Assembly (NCBI GenBank): GCA_019114245.1 | Contig: DXFX01000009.1 | Location: forward strand, 42,888-106,887 | Origin: Candidatus Borkfalkia faecipullorum | Lineage (GTDB): Bacteria > Bacillota > Clostridia > Christensenellales > Borkfalkiaceae | Direction: 5' to 3' | Length of the DNA stretch: 64,000 nucleotides | Shown here: positions 9,397 through 19,532 of the stretch, one piece after another | How the letters are laid out: every line of letters starts with the position of its first letter | Numbering within the stretch: position 1 is the stretch's first letter | Notes under the pieces: generated by a model | Told to the model about the DNA's origin: nothing | Seen by the model: only the letters and a program-made list of their open reading frames with translations | The model's database searches: none | Program-made: the position numbers and the translations under genes

Positions 9397-12012
9397 ATGA
9401 TCAAAACAAGACAAAAATGGATGTTTGCGGTCCTGCTGATCGTTTGTCTGTCTTTGTGGATCGCCGCGTGCGAAAAGCCGACGGAAACAAAGCCGACATC
9501 GCTCAGCATCGCCAACAAAGAGGCGCTGACGGCGGAATGGCTGCTTGGTGATGCGGACAGAACGGTGGAGGTCTCTATGGAGCCCGATTCGTTCACGGCG
9601 GAAAACACGCAGATCACGGTCACGTCGGGCAACACCGCCGCGGTGGAAGTGTCGGGCATGACGCTCAAAGCGGTGGGCGCGGGTACCTCCGTCATCACCG
9701 TTTCGGCGGGAGAGCTGAAAGACGAGGTCACCGTCACGGTGAAACCTGTTCTCAGCGGCGTCAGCATCACAAACAAAGAGGCGCTGACGGCGGAATGGCT
9801 GTTCGGCGGTGCGGACAGGACGGTGGAAGTCTCTCTGACTCCCGATTCGTACACAACGGAAAACACACAGATCACGGTCACGTCGGGCAACACCGCCGCG
9901 GTCACAGTGTCGGGCATGACGCTCAGAGCGGTGGGCGCGGGCACCTCCGTCATCACCGTTTCGGCGGGAGAGCTGAAAGACGAGGTCACCGTCACGGTGA
10001 AACCTGTTCTCAGCGGCGTCAGCATCACAAACAAAGAGGCGCTGACGGCGGAATGGGTCGAAGGGGACGCGGACAGGACGGTGGAGGTCTCTCTGACGCC
10101 CGATTCCTTTACGTTGGAAAATACGCAGGTCACCGTCACGTCGGCAAACCCCGAAGTGGTGGAAGTATCGGGCATGACGCTCAAAGCGGCGGGAGCGGGC
10201 ACTTCCGTCATCACCGTTTCGGCGGGAGAGTTTACGGACACGGTGGAGCTGACCGTTCGCCCCGCACTGGAATCCGTTCAGGTGAGCAATAAGGATGCGC
10301 TGACGGCGCAGTGGATCATCGGTTCGCAAGATCGTACGGTGGAAGTTGCGCTTTCGCCGAGTGAATATTACAATACGCAAAACACGCAGATCACCGTGAC
10401 GTCGGAAAATCCCGACGCGGTGGAAGTGTCGGGCATGACGCTCAGAGCGGTGGGTGCGGGCACTTCCGTCATCACCGTTTCGGCGGGAGACAAGAACGAT
10501 ACCTTTACGGTCAGCGTCGAGATCGGAGCTCCGCAGATCACGGTCGCAAAAGAGACGATCGAAGTGCTGCAGGATACGCCCGCATATCTGCTGGAAGGGG
10601 TCACGGTCAAGTCCTGCGACGGAAGCGATCTGAAAAGCTCCCTTTCGGTGGAGCTGTCCGACCCGGACAAAATGACTTACTCGTTTGAAAACCTCACCGT
10701 TTCCGAACCGGGCGCCTACACCGTGACGTTTACCGTTTCGGATCCCCGTGACGCTTCCAAGACGGCGAGCAAGACGGTGGACGTGGACGTTTACAGAAAG
10801 ATCTTTACCTGGCAGGACAACACCTGGACGGTCGGCAACGAGATGAGGCCGAATACGGAACAGACGGTTGCCGGCAGCAATACAGGATTTACCATTGCGC
10901 AGTTCAATCTCAGTCCTTCCACGCTCTATTATGCGGAGGCGGTGTACACCGTCGGCGATCCGCACGGCAGCCGCGTGATCGGAATGGGGCATTTTGCGGA
11001 GGGCAACACTTCCCGCTGGCTGGCGATGTGCGTGGACCGCGGAGACAGAAACCATAAAGCCAAGGACTTTGATACGACGGACGGCAAGAGCTGGGATCTG
11101 AACGAGTATGATACGTACGGCAGGTTCTGCGCTTATTCTTACCAGATCGCCAATTACAGGGGCATCCCTGACAAGGATGCGGGCGTGGTCAAGTACGCGA
11201 TCGCGCGCAGCGGCGATTACTTCTATGCGTTTGTCAACGATACATATGTGTGCTGCGTCTCCCTGGAATACTACCGCGATCAGCCCACGCTTCCCGGCAT
11301 TTTCGGACACGCGATGGATACGACGGTGCTTTCCTCGATCGTCTATTTCGGCGGAGAGCAGGCGCAGCAGAAGCTGGATTCCCTGCTGGCAGACGGTTCG
11401 CAGATGGGCGCGCATGTTCCCGCTGACTGGGCAGCCGCTTCCCTCAACGACAATCTGAAAATCAACCCTATCAGCGAAACGCGCGGTCTGAATTACGATT
11501 ATACGGATACGATGTCCGATTTCAACAACGGAATGGCGGGCCCGTACCTGTATCTGGACGGCGATTTCACCTTCTCGTGGGAATATAAAAACACGGGCAT
11601 CGGGGACACGGCGAACAAGCGCCGCATGATCCTGGAAGTCAGAAACTTCCTGTACGGGGCGGAGATCGTGCAGTTCGGCGCCGATCTTGCAAACAACAAA
11701 TACCTCCTCAACGTCTCCCAGAAAGAGAGCTGGTGGGAGCAGACGGCGAACTTCCCCGACGAGGAAAAGGGTACGCGTTATACCATTTCGCGCCGCGTGA
11801 TGGACGGTTATGACGAGTACACGATGACGGTGCAGTCTCTGGATGATCCCGATCTTACGTTTACGCGCACCGTTCAGTGGGACGGCAAAAACAGCGCGGG
11901 AGGTGTGGCAGACGACAAGGTGGGCAGGCCCGTCCTGTTTGTATGGCACAACTACTTCACGTCGGGCGAGTATTCCAACATCACCTGGAGCATCGACGAC
12001 GCGCAGGCTTAA
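9397..12012 (+). CDS. Secreted lipoprotein with four BIG2-like Ig repeats and a C-terminal carbohydrate-recognition-like region
   Basis: LLIVCLSLWIAACEKP lipobox; four repeats of ALTAEW...DRTVEVS...NTQ(I/V)TVTS...VSGMTL(K/R)A(V/A)GAGTSVITVSAG, then a large beta-rich C-terminal region. Confidence 0.8.
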   Translation: MIKTRQKWMFAVLLIVCLSLWIAACEKPTETKPTSLSIANKEALTAEWLLGDADRTVEVSMEPDSFTAENTQITVTSGNTAAVEVSGMTLKAVGAGTSVITVSAGELKDEVTVTVKPVLSGVSITNKEALTAEWLFGGADRTVEVSLTPDSYTTENTQITVTSGNTAAVTVSGMTLRAVGAGTSVITVSAGELKDEVTVTVKPVLSGVSITNKEALTAEWVEGDADRTVEVSLTPDSFTLENTQVTVTSANPEVVEVSGMTLKAAGAGTSVITVSAGEFTDTVELTVRPALESVQVSNKDALTAQWIIGSQDRTVEVALSPSEYYNTQNTQITVTSENPDAVEVSGMTLRAVGAGTSVITVSAGDKNDTFTVSVEIGAPQITVAKETIEVLQDTPAYLLEGVTVKSCDGSDLKSSLSVELSDPDKMTYSFENLTVSEPGAYTVTFTVSDPRDASKTASKTVDVDVYRKIFTWQDNTWTVGNEMRPNTEQTVAGSNTGFTIAQFNLSPSTLYYAEAVYTVGDPHGSRVIGMGHFAEGNTSRWLAMCVDRGDRNHKAKDFDTTDGKSWDLNEYDTYGRFCAYSYQIANYRGIPDKDAGVVKYAIARSGDYFYAFVNDTYVCCVSLEYYRDQPTLPGIFGHAMDTTVLSSIVYFGGEQAQQKLDSLLADGSQMGAHVPADWAAASLNDNLKINPISETRGLNYDYTDTMSDFNNGMAGPYLYLDGDFTFSWEYKNTGIGDTANKRRMILEVRNFLYGAEIVQFGADLANNKYLLNVSQKESWWEQTANFPDEEKGTRYTISRRVMDGYDEYTMTVQSLDDPDLTFTRTVQWDGKNSAGGVADDKVGRPVLFVWHNYFTSGEYSNITWSIDDAQA
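9523..10500 (+). repeat. Four near-identical Ig-encoding repeats with an exact 258-bp period
   Basis: gcgctgacggcg recurs at 9523, 9781, 10039 and 10297, all spaced exactly 258 bp. Confidence 0.95.
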
Positions 12013-12130
12013 CAGAAAAAAAGCCGCTTTTCCCGCCGCGGGCGGGAAAAGCGGTGAAAAATACCAGACTGTAAACAGTCCGCCGCACGCGTCGTGCTGT
12101 TCAGAAATTTATCAATAGAAGGAGTTGAAA

Positions 12131-13948
12131 ATGAAAACTTTTTGGAAAAGGATCGTATCCGTTCTGATGTGTCTCGCCCTTGCGGCCGCACCGATCCTGA
12201 TGACTGCCTGCTCACCCAAGCAGTCCGGAGGCGGAGAGGAAAAATCGGAATACACCGTCGTTTACGATCTGAACTATGAAGGTTCTACCAACAGGACGGT
12301 CACCGTCTCCGCGGGAACGCGCGCCACAAACTGGAAGCCGTCCCGTGCCGACTACGATTTTATTGCATGGTACACCGAACCCGAATGCACCACGAAATTC
12401 GATTTTTCGCAGTACATCAATGCGGACACCCATATCTATGCGAAGTGGGAAAAGCAGGCCGCGCAGTATACCGTGACTTTCGATTTCAATTACAGCGGCA
12501 AGGGTGAACCCGCCGTCGTCAAAGTGACGGAAAACGAAAAGATCGCCGAGCAGTATCTGCCCACGAGCCCGAGGCTGGGCATGGAGATCTCCGGCTGGTT
12601 CGAGGACGCCGATTGCACGTTGGCATGGAACATGGACAGAGACGTCGTCACGGAGGACATCACTCTCTATGCGGCGTACGAAACGGATGCGAGCATTCCC
12701 CGCAATCCTGACGGCTCCATCAAGTATGAAAACGTGGTCGTCAACTTCTGGGTCGGCTCCAACTTCGGTTACGATGCTTACCTGAAGTCCCTGGTCAACC
12801 GCTTCAACAGCGAGAACACCGGCAAGATCCGCATCGATATGACTTTCAGCGGAAATCTCGTGCAGAGCACGACGGCCCTGCGTATGCAGCAGATGCCGGG
12901 AATGAACGCAGGTTACACAGGCTATTATTCCGTAGAGGAAGTTTACGATTTTGCCGGCATCGAGTATTCCCGTTCCGATTACTTTGAACAGGCTTCCCGC
13001 GATAGCTATGTCGGCGGAAAGATGTATTCCGTACCCGTCATCATGGGTGCGCCCTTCTTCGTGTACAACAAGACGCTCATGCAGAAATATGCCGAAAACG
13101 GCGCTCTGCCCACCAATTATTCCAAACTGAGCGCTCTGCTCACCAAGGCGTACAACGGCGAGATCGGCTCCAACGCTTCTTTCAAAACCGTTCTCACCAA
13201 CCGTTCCTGGACCTTCAAAGAGGCGCCCAGCTACGTCGCATTCCTCCAGAACGGCGCAGACTATTACGTGTACGAAAACGGCTCCTTCGTCAACAAGTGG
13301 AGCGATTCCGCCGTGTATGCAAACGCGGTGAAGGCGATGCAGAATACGTACGATCTGTTTGGCGAAGGCGGCGCTCTGCACGGCTCTTCCAACGGATTTG
13401 ACAGCGAGTACACGGACGACAACGCCATCAACCAGGTCAAAAACGGAAACGCGCTTCTCGGTCTGGTCAACATTGCCGCCACCATCGCTCCCCGCGCAGC
13501 CGACATTTCTTCTCTGGGCATCCTGCCTCTGAGCGGTCTGTTTACGGACAACACGGACGCGCAGTCGCAGCAGGTCCCCGTACATACCGTCGGATTGCAG
13601 TTCTACAAGGCGAAGGACGTTTCCCTGGTCGAGCTTGCAGCCGCGGCAGAGTTTGCCGATTTTGTCAGCCGCAACTCGGCGGGCTTCGGTGAATCCGGCT
13701 GGTATCCGATGCGCAAATCGGCGGCGGAAAATACTTCCTTCACCAAATCCTCCAATGCGGTCGCCAAGATCGTTTTGCAGACGGGCGATCCCGAAAACTT
13801 CCGTTCGCTGGACGGATTTGTCAACGGCAAGAGCATCTTCAACGTCACGGCGGCGGAAAGTTACATTGTCCCCGTTCTGGAAGGTTCTGCAGAGGTCGGA
13901 AAGGCGGTAGAGGATCTCATGGCCGCCATCAACGGACAGCTGCTGTAA
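12131..13948 (+). CDS. Extracellular solute-binding lipoprotein (ABC sugar type) with two N-terminal InlB B-repeat-like modules
   Basis: LMTACSPKQSG lipobox; two InlB-like modules (YTVVYDLNYEGS...YAKWEK; YTVTFDFNYSGKG...LYAAYET), then VVNFWVGSNFGYDAYLKSLVNRFNSEN... typical of SBPs. Confidence 0.82.
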   Translation: MKTFWKRIVSVLMCLALAAAPILMTACSPKQSGGGEEKSEYTVVYDLNYEGSTNRTVTVSAGTRATNWKPSRADYDFIAWYTEPECTTKFDFSQYINADTHIYAKWEKQAAQYTVTFDFNYSGKGEPAVVKVTENEKIAEQYLPTSPRLGMEISGWFEDADCTLAWNMDRDVVTEDITLYAAYETDASIPRNPDGSIKYENVVVNFWVGSNFGYDAYLKSLVNRFNSENTGKIRIDMTFSGNLVQSTTALRMQQMPGMNAGYTGYYSVEEVYDFAGIEYSRSDYFEQASRDSYVGGKMYSVPVIMGAPFFVYNKTLMQKYAENGALPTNYSKLSALLTKAYNGEIGSNASFKTVLTNRSWTFKEAPSYVAFLQNGADYYVYENGSFVNKWSDSAVYANAVKAMQNTYDLFGEGGALHGSSNGFDSEYTDDNAINQVKNGNALLGLVNIAATIAPRAADISSLGILPLSGLFTDNTDAQSQQVPVHTVGLQFYKAKDVSLVELAAAAEFADFVSRNSAGFGESGWYPMRKSAAENTSFTKSSNAVAKIVLQTGDPENFRSLDGFVNGKSIFNVTAAESYIVPVLEGSAEVGKAVEDLMAAINGQLL

Positions 13949-13958
13949 CAGGAGGCTT

Positions 13959-15962
13959 ATGAAAATATCCGCAAAAAAACTGGCTGCGGCACTGATGGCG
14001 GGAAGCATTGCGCTGACCGCCGTCGGCTGCGGCCCGACAGAACAAAAACCCGCACCGAAGCCCGATCTGAACAGCTGGAACGTCACATCCCCTGACGGGA
14101 CGATCGACGTCCGCATCGGCATGGACAGCGCGGGTGCGCTGTACTACACGGTGCAGAAAGGGGACGTCGCGGTGGTGGACCAGTCGACGCTCGGCTTTGC
14201 GGTCGCAGAGGACGATCTGAGTTTTCTCACCTTTGAAGGAGAAAAGACAGAGCGCGTCACGGGCTCGTACGACAACGTTACGGGCAAACGTTCCCACGTG
14301 GAATACGATTGCAACCAGACGACCCTCACTTTCAAGGCGTGGCAGTTCTATCTGGACGTCGTCATGCGCGCCTACGACGACGGTTACGCCTTCCGCTACG
14401 CCATCCGCGGCGTGGACGGCGGGGAAGGCACGCTGACCGTGGAAGAGGAAAAGACAGAGTTCGCTCTGCCGGAAAATTCCGTCGTGTGGTCGCAGCCCTA
14501 TGTCACCAACAAGGCGACGGGCAAATTCTTCTCCTACGAGGAAGCGTATGTGCGCCGCAAGGCGAGCAACCTTGCGGGCAAGATCATCTCCATGCCCATG
14601 CTGTATCAGGCAGGGGAATCGGAAGTGTATTCCCTCATCACCGAATCCGAGCTCATCGGCAGCGGCTTTTACGGCTCCTTCCTGGAAGAGAGCGAGGAAA
14701 AAGAGGGGACTGGCATCTTACAGACGGTTCGCACCCCCGCGACCGCACTGGAAACGGACAACGTCGTCTCTTACCCGTTTGAGTCTCCCTGGCGCGTCGG
14801 CATCACGGGCGACATGAAGACGGTCATCGAGAGCGAATTGGTCGAAAAAGTGTACGACGATGCCGAATATTGGAAACCGGACGACTACGACAGCCTGACC
14901 GCCGAAGAACAGGCCACGTACGATTATTCGTGGGTGGAACCGGGCGTCACGGCGTGGAACTGGCTCAGATACACGGGCAGCGTCGGCCAGAACGACTGGG
15001 ATCTGCAGATCAGCTATGTGGACCTCGCCGCGGAGATGGGCTGGAAATACACCATTCTGGACGGCGGCTGGAGTGCAGGAAGCACGTTCAATACGGCGGG
15101 TTTGACAAAATTCTGCGAATACGCCGCCCAAAAGGGCGTCAAAGTGCTGGTATGGTGCGATGCGCTCGTCGATTTCAGCAACGGCGTCGAAAGCCTGCTC
15201 TGCTCCAAGCTGGATCAGTGGAAGAGCTGCGGCGTGGCGGGCATCAAGATCGACTTCTTTGACGGACAAAACGCCAACGCCCCCAAATTCCAGGGCGAAG
15301 ACATCGATATGATCAAATGGTACGAGACCATTTATCAGGAAACGGCGCGCAGACAGATGATCGTCAACTGCCACGGCGCCAACAAGCCTACGGGCGAACG
15401 CAGGATCTATCCCAACGTCATCAACCGCGAAGCGATCCGCGGCAACGAGATGAGGAACATAGACAGCTCCGTCACGGTCAACTCCATGTTCACGCGCGGC
15501 GTGCTCGGCTCCTGCGATTTCACGCCCGTCGTCACGCCGAGGAGCTCGGGAATGACCATGGGACAGCAGATGGCGCTCGCCGTCCTGTACGAATCGGGCA
15601 CGCCCTCCATGGCCGATTATGCCGATACCTACAGGGACGAGCTGATCAATAATTTTTATAAATCCGTTCCCGCCGCGCGCGACGAGACGGTTTACCTGTG
15701 CGGATTGCCGGACGAGTACTACTGTGCCGCCGTCCGCGTGGGCGACGAATGGTTTGTGGCAGGCATCAACGGAATTTTGGAAAGCCAGGCAACCATCGAT
15801 TTCTCTTTCCTCGGAGAGGGAAGCTATACGGCAGAATTTTTCACCGACGCAGAAGGTGCGAAAACGGTGGAAAAACAGACAAAAACCATCACTTCCGCCA
15901 CCAAGGAAACGGTTTCCATGGCGAAAAACGGCGGATTCGTGTATCATCTCACCAAAGTCTGA
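13959..15962 (+). CDS. Glycoside hydrolase family 97 (SusB-like alpha-glucosidase/galactosidase) lipoprotein
   Basis: AVGCGPTEQ lipobox; WNWLRYTGSVGQNDWDLQISYVDLAAEMGWKYTILDGGW, VLVWCDA, GIKIDFFDGQ, VNCHGANKPTGERRIYPNVINREAIRGNE. Confidence 0.9.
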   Translation: MKISAKKLAAALMAGSIALTAVGCGPTEQKPAPKPDLNSWNVTSPDGTIDVRIGMDSAGALYYTVQKGDVAVVDQSTLGFAVAEDDLSFLTFEGEKTERVTGSYDNVTGKRSHVEYDCNQTTLTFKAWQFYLDVVMRAYDDGYAFRYAIRGVDGGEGTLTVEEEKTEFALPENSVVWSQPYVTNKATGKFFSYEEAYVRRKASNLAGKIISMPMLYQAGESEVYSLITESELIGSGFYGSFLEESEEKEGTGILQTVRTPATALETDNVVSYPFESPWRVGITGDMKTVIESELVEKVYDDAEYWKPDDYDSLTAEEQATYDYSWVEPGVTAWNWLRYTGSVGQNDWDLQISYVDLAAEMGWKYTILDGGWSAGSTFNTAGLTKFCEYAAQKGVKVLVWCDALVDFSNGVESLLCSKLDQWKSCGVAGIKIDFFDGQNANAPKFQGEDIDMIKWYETIYQETARRQMIVNCHGANKPTGERRIYPNVINREAIRGNEMRNIDSSVTVNSMFTRGVLGSCDFTPVVTPRSSGMTMGQQMALAVLYESGTPSMADYADTYRDELINNFYKSVPAARDETVYLCGLPDEYYCAAVRVGDEWFVAGINGILESQATIDFSFLGEGSYTAEFFTDAEGAKTVEKQTKTITSATKETVSMAKNGGFVYHLTKV

Positions 15963-16131
15963 TCTTCTTTTGTCCCCGTAAAACGGGGCGCAAGGCAAGT
16001 GAACGGCCGCTCTCCCGCGGGTGCGGGAGAGCGGTAAAACGCCGCACATTCTGCGGAAACGCGGGGAAACGCCCCGCGGCGCGCCGCGATCGGAAAAATT
16101 GCGGCCATCAAACATTTTAAGGAGTTCCGGA

Positions 16132-17589
16132 ATGAAAAAGAAACTTTTAAGCCTGATCTTTGCGTTCGTCTGCATTTTCGCGTTTGCGGGATGCGGCAGA
16201 GGCACAACTCCCTCCGGCGGCGACGGCTCGGGAACCATCAAAAACCCCTGGTGGACGACGGAAGGAACGCTGGAACAGGAAGACGGAAAAGTCGTCTTTG
16301 ACGAAGTGGAGATCGATCTGACGACGGTCGTCAACGGCGAGGACCTCGCGGCGTTCAACCAGATCATAGCGCAGTTCAACGCAGAGTACAGGGGAAAGAT
16401 CTCCGTCATCTCCACGTCCGTCAACCAAGCTAACTTTGAAACCACCGTGGCGCAGCAGATCGCCAACGATTCCAATGCGCCCGACCTCATCATGTCCCAC
16501 CAGAAAGGGCATAAATCTTTTGTGGAAAACAAGCTCATCCAGCCCTTCAACGAGACGATGGAACAGTCGGGCATCGAGATCAGCCTCAACGACTACGCGG
16601 CAGGGCTGGCACAGTACAGCAACCTCGGGTATGAAGGGTACACCTTCGGCATCCCCGCCGACGCGCAGAGCATGGTCATCTATTATAACAAGAATATGCT
16701 TGCACGGTACGGCAACAAGCTGCCCCAGACGCACGCCGAACTCATCGAGCTGTGCGACGAGGTCGCTCAGGCGGAAAACATCAAGCCGATCGCCGTATCC
16801 ACCAGCCTGGAATTCTTCCCCGATTATGTTTTCCCGACGGCCATCGTGCAGAACGGCGGATCGCTGTACGATACGGAAAACTACTACGCAAACTGGGCAA
16901 GCGATCCCGCAAATCTGCAGGCGTTCAAGGACGCGGCGCAGTCCTTGCGCGATATTTTCTACCACACCCCCGCTCTGGCTGACCTGAACAAGGGCGAATC
17001 GGAAGCTCTCAACAACTTCCTCAACGATAAGGCGCTCTTCTATTTCGGTATGCCCTGGAATCTCAATTCCCTTGTGGAATCTTATGCGCAGGGCCACGGC
17101 AACCTCACGATGGATGCGGTCAAGGAAAACTACATCGGTGCGGCCTCCGTTGCCAATATGTTCGCTCTGGAAAGCGGCACCGAGGACGGCAACAAGATCT
17201 TCGGGGATTCGCATTTCTTTGCCATGAGCAAGACGGTCACCGACGTCAATAAGAAAGCGGCGATCTGCGAGTTTATCAAATGGTTTACGCAGACGGGTTC
17301 GGTCGGCGCCGCATGGGCGGAAGCGGGACATATCAGCGCTTCCACCATCATCGCCAACACGGCCGAATACACGGAAAACAGCGTCGTCACCGATTATATC
17401 ACCCGGTTCTATCCCGACCTCAACTACTTCGTGTGCGCGGGAAATACTCCTTATTACAGCGACATGGCTACCCAGATGCGCGCCCTGTTCGTCGATCTGA
17501 TGGCGGAAAGCACGGGCGCCAAGGACGAGGCGATCATCACTTCCGCGCAGGACGACCTGAACGCGATCATCGACTTTATTCTGATGTGA
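16132..17589 (+). CDS. Extracellular solute-binding lipoprotein (ABC sugar type)
   Basis: MKKKLLSLIFAFVCIFAFAGCGRG lipobox; LAAFNQIIAQFNAEYRGKISV...ANDSNAPDLIMSHQ. Confidence 0.9.
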   Translation: MKKKLLSLIFAFVCIFAFAGCGRGTTPSGGDGSGTIKNPWWTTEGTLEQEDGKVVFDEVEIDLTTVVNGEDLAAFNQIIAQFNAEYRGKISVISTSVNQANFETTVAQQIANDSNAPDLIMSHQKGHKSFVENKLIQPFNETMEQSGIEISLNDYAAGLAQYSNLGYEGYTFGIPADAQSMVIYYNKNMLARYGNKLPQTHAELIELCDEVAQAENIKPIAVSTSLEFFPDYVFPTAIVQNGGSLYDTENYYANWASDPANLQAFKDAAQSLRDIFYHTPALADLNKGESEALNNFLNDKALFYFGMPWNLNSLVESYAQGHGNLTMDAVKENYIGAASVANMFALESGTEDGNKIFGDSHFFAMSKTVTDVNKKAAICEFIKWFTQTGSVGAAWAEAGHISASTIIANTAEYTENSVVTDYITRFYPDLNYFVCAGNTPYYSDMATQMRALFVDLMAESTGAKDEAIITSAQDDLNAIIDFILM

Positions 17590-17590
17590 T

Positions 17591-18616
17591 ATGGATGCAA
17601 TGACCGAAAAAAAGCGGCTTGAGATGAAACGCAGCAAGCGGCGGGAAGGTTTTCTCGCCCTTGCTCTCATCAGCCCGTATCTGGTCGTATTTCTGCTGTT
17701 TACGCTCATCCCGTTTTTGCTGGGATTTGTCTTTTCCTTCATGCGTTACAACCCGTACACGCCCGAGGAAAACAGCTTTTACGGCTTCAACAACTACATC
17801 AATATCTTTAACTTCGATCTTCCCATTTCCAAGTCGTTCTGGGAATCGTTTACCACCATGCTCGTGTTCGACGTCGTGGCGGTGCCCTGCCTGATCGTCA
17901 TTCCGCTTGCGCTCGCGTATTTCATCAATATGCACCCGCCCGGATATAAAATTTTCCGCGCCATCATTTTCCTGCCCAGCGTGGTTTCCATCACCATCGT
18001 CGGCATCATTTTCGGAAATATGTTTGCAAGCAACAGTTCGGGGCTCATCAACGCGTGGCTGAACACGGAGATCAAGTGGCTGGCGGGCAAGCCGTGGGCA
18101 GGGGACACCCTGCGCTGGCTGGTCATGCTCATCGCCAGTATCTGGTGGCAGACGGGCACCAACTTCGTCATCTTTTCGGGGGCGCTGCGCAACGTGCCGC
18201 AGTCCCTGTACGAGGCTTGCGAAATGGACGGCGGCAGCCGCTTCCAGCGCATTCTGTACGTCACGTTGCCGGGCATCCGTTCGGCAGTCGCCATCTGCCT
18301 GTTCAATACCCTCATCGGGTACCTCAATCTGTACGGCCAGCCCTTCGTCCTCAATGAGATCGACAACGAGTCCATTCTCGTGTCTCCCATGATGTTCATA
18401 CAGAAGTATCTGTCCGGCGGACTGGTCTATGCGCGGCAGACGGGTTACATCTGCGCCTGCGCCATTATTTTCGGATTGTTCGTCATGCTGTTCAGCGTAC
18501 TGGAGCGCCGCATCATGGCGGAACGCAAGCGCAAGAACGTCTATACGGAAAACTGCAAAAAATACTTTGCAAACAAACAGGCTCTGAAAGGGGAAGGAGG
18601 GGAACGGCATGAGTAA
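17591..18616 (+). CDS. ABC sugar transporter permease (MalF-like)
   Basis: Six-TM protein with the EAA-type motif LYEACEMDGGSRFQRILYVTLPGIR; overlaps the next gene. Confidence 0.93.
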   Translation: MDAMTEKKRLEMKRSKRREGFLALALISPYLVVFLLFTLIPFLLGFVFSFMRYNPYTPEENSFYGFNNYINIFNFDLPISKSFWESFTTMLVFDVVAVPCLIVIPLALAYFINMHPPGYKIFRAIIFLPSVVSITIVGIIFGNMFASNSSGLINAWLNTEIKWLAGKPWAGDTLRWLVMLIASIWWQTGTNFVIFSGALRNVPQSLYEACEMDGGSRFQRILYVTLPGIRSAVAICLFNTLIGYLNLYGQPFVLNEIDNESILVSPMMFIQKYLSGGLVYARQTGYICACAIIFGLFVMLFSVLERRIMAERKRKNVYTENCKKYFANKQALKGEGGERHE

Positions 18617-19523
18617 GAGAAGGCGCACCAAGTCCGAACGCACGCGTTTCCGCGAAAAGCTGATCTCCTTCATCGTCCTGCTCGTGGTCTCCGTCGTGTG
18701 GATCATTCCGCTGCTGTATATGATCGGCACTTCTTTCAAGTCCGATCTGGAATTGCAGCTGCACCCGGATACCCTTTTCCCCACGTCCTGGAGCGAGTGG
18801 ACGATCGAACACTACTACGGCTTTATCGTCCGCGAAGGCAAGATCGACAATATGCCCATCTGGATGCTCAACTCCCTGTGGTCCACGCTCGCGACGGTGG
18901 GGCTGACCGTGCTGGTCGACCTCCTCACGGCGTACGCCGTGGTGTTTCTCAGGTTCAGGGGCAAGGGGACGTTCATGAAGTTCCTGCTCCTGTGGATGGC
19001 GGTGCCTTCCGTCATCGGTACCGCGCCCTCGTTTGCGCTGTACTCCTCCATCCGCAACGCCCTCGACATCACGGGCAACACGGAAACGTACATTTACATT
19101 TATTTCTGGATCATTCTGCCCGGAATCACGGGGATCTTCAATATGCTTCTCATGCGCAACTTTTTCGATTCCATCCCCAAGGACATCATCGACAGCGCAA
19201 AGAGCGACGGGGCAAGCAATTTTGCCATTTTCAGGCGGGTGGTCTGCCCGCTGGCAAAATCCACCATCATGCTCATCATTCTGTTCACGTTTACGGGCAG
19301 CTGGAACAACCTCCTCTGGCCGCAGCTGCTTCTTGCGGGCGGGGATTCGTATTGGAACACCATCACGGTCGCCCTCACGGGTTATACGGGCGGTTCGGCA
19401 TGGGGCGCCAACGGCGTTGCCATGGCAACAAGCGTCTTTGCTCTCATCCCCATTTTTGTGGTGTTTGTCATTACGCAGAACAAGATGATCGACGGGCTCG
19501 CGACGACGGGCGTAAAAGGATAG
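18609..19523 (+). CDS. ABC sugar transporter permease (MalG-like)
   Basis: IIDSAKSDGASNFAIFRRVVCPLAKSTIMLIILFTFTGSWNNLLWPQLLL. Confidence 0.93.
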   Translation: MSKRRRTKSERTRFREKLISFIVLLVVSVVWIIPLLYMIGTSFKSDLELQLHPDTLFPTSWSEWTIEHYYGFIVREGKIDNMPIWMLNSLWSTLATVGLTVLVDLLTAYAVVFLRFRGKGTFMKFLLLWMAVPSVIGTAPSFALYSSIRNALDITGNTETYIYIYFWIILPGITGIFNMLLMRNFFDSIPKDIIDSAKSDGASNFAIFRRVVCPLAKSTIMLIILFTFTGSWNNLLWPQLLLAGGDSYWNTITVALTGYTGGSAWGANGVAMATSVFALIPIFVVFVITQNKMIDGLATTGVKG

Positions 19524-19532
19524 GAGAACGGT

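Noticed and set aside
9523-10500. CRISPR-like regular repeats
   Set aside because: The 258-bp period is coding (Ig domains), far too long for CRISPR, and there are no unique spacers or cas genes. No CRISPR array was seen anywhere in the window.
9172-11949. 925-aa minus-strand ORF antisense to the Ig-repeat lipoprotein
   Set aside because: Arg/His/Val-rich shadow translation with no recognisable motifs; the plus-strand frame has a lipobox, Ig repeats, RBS and operon context.
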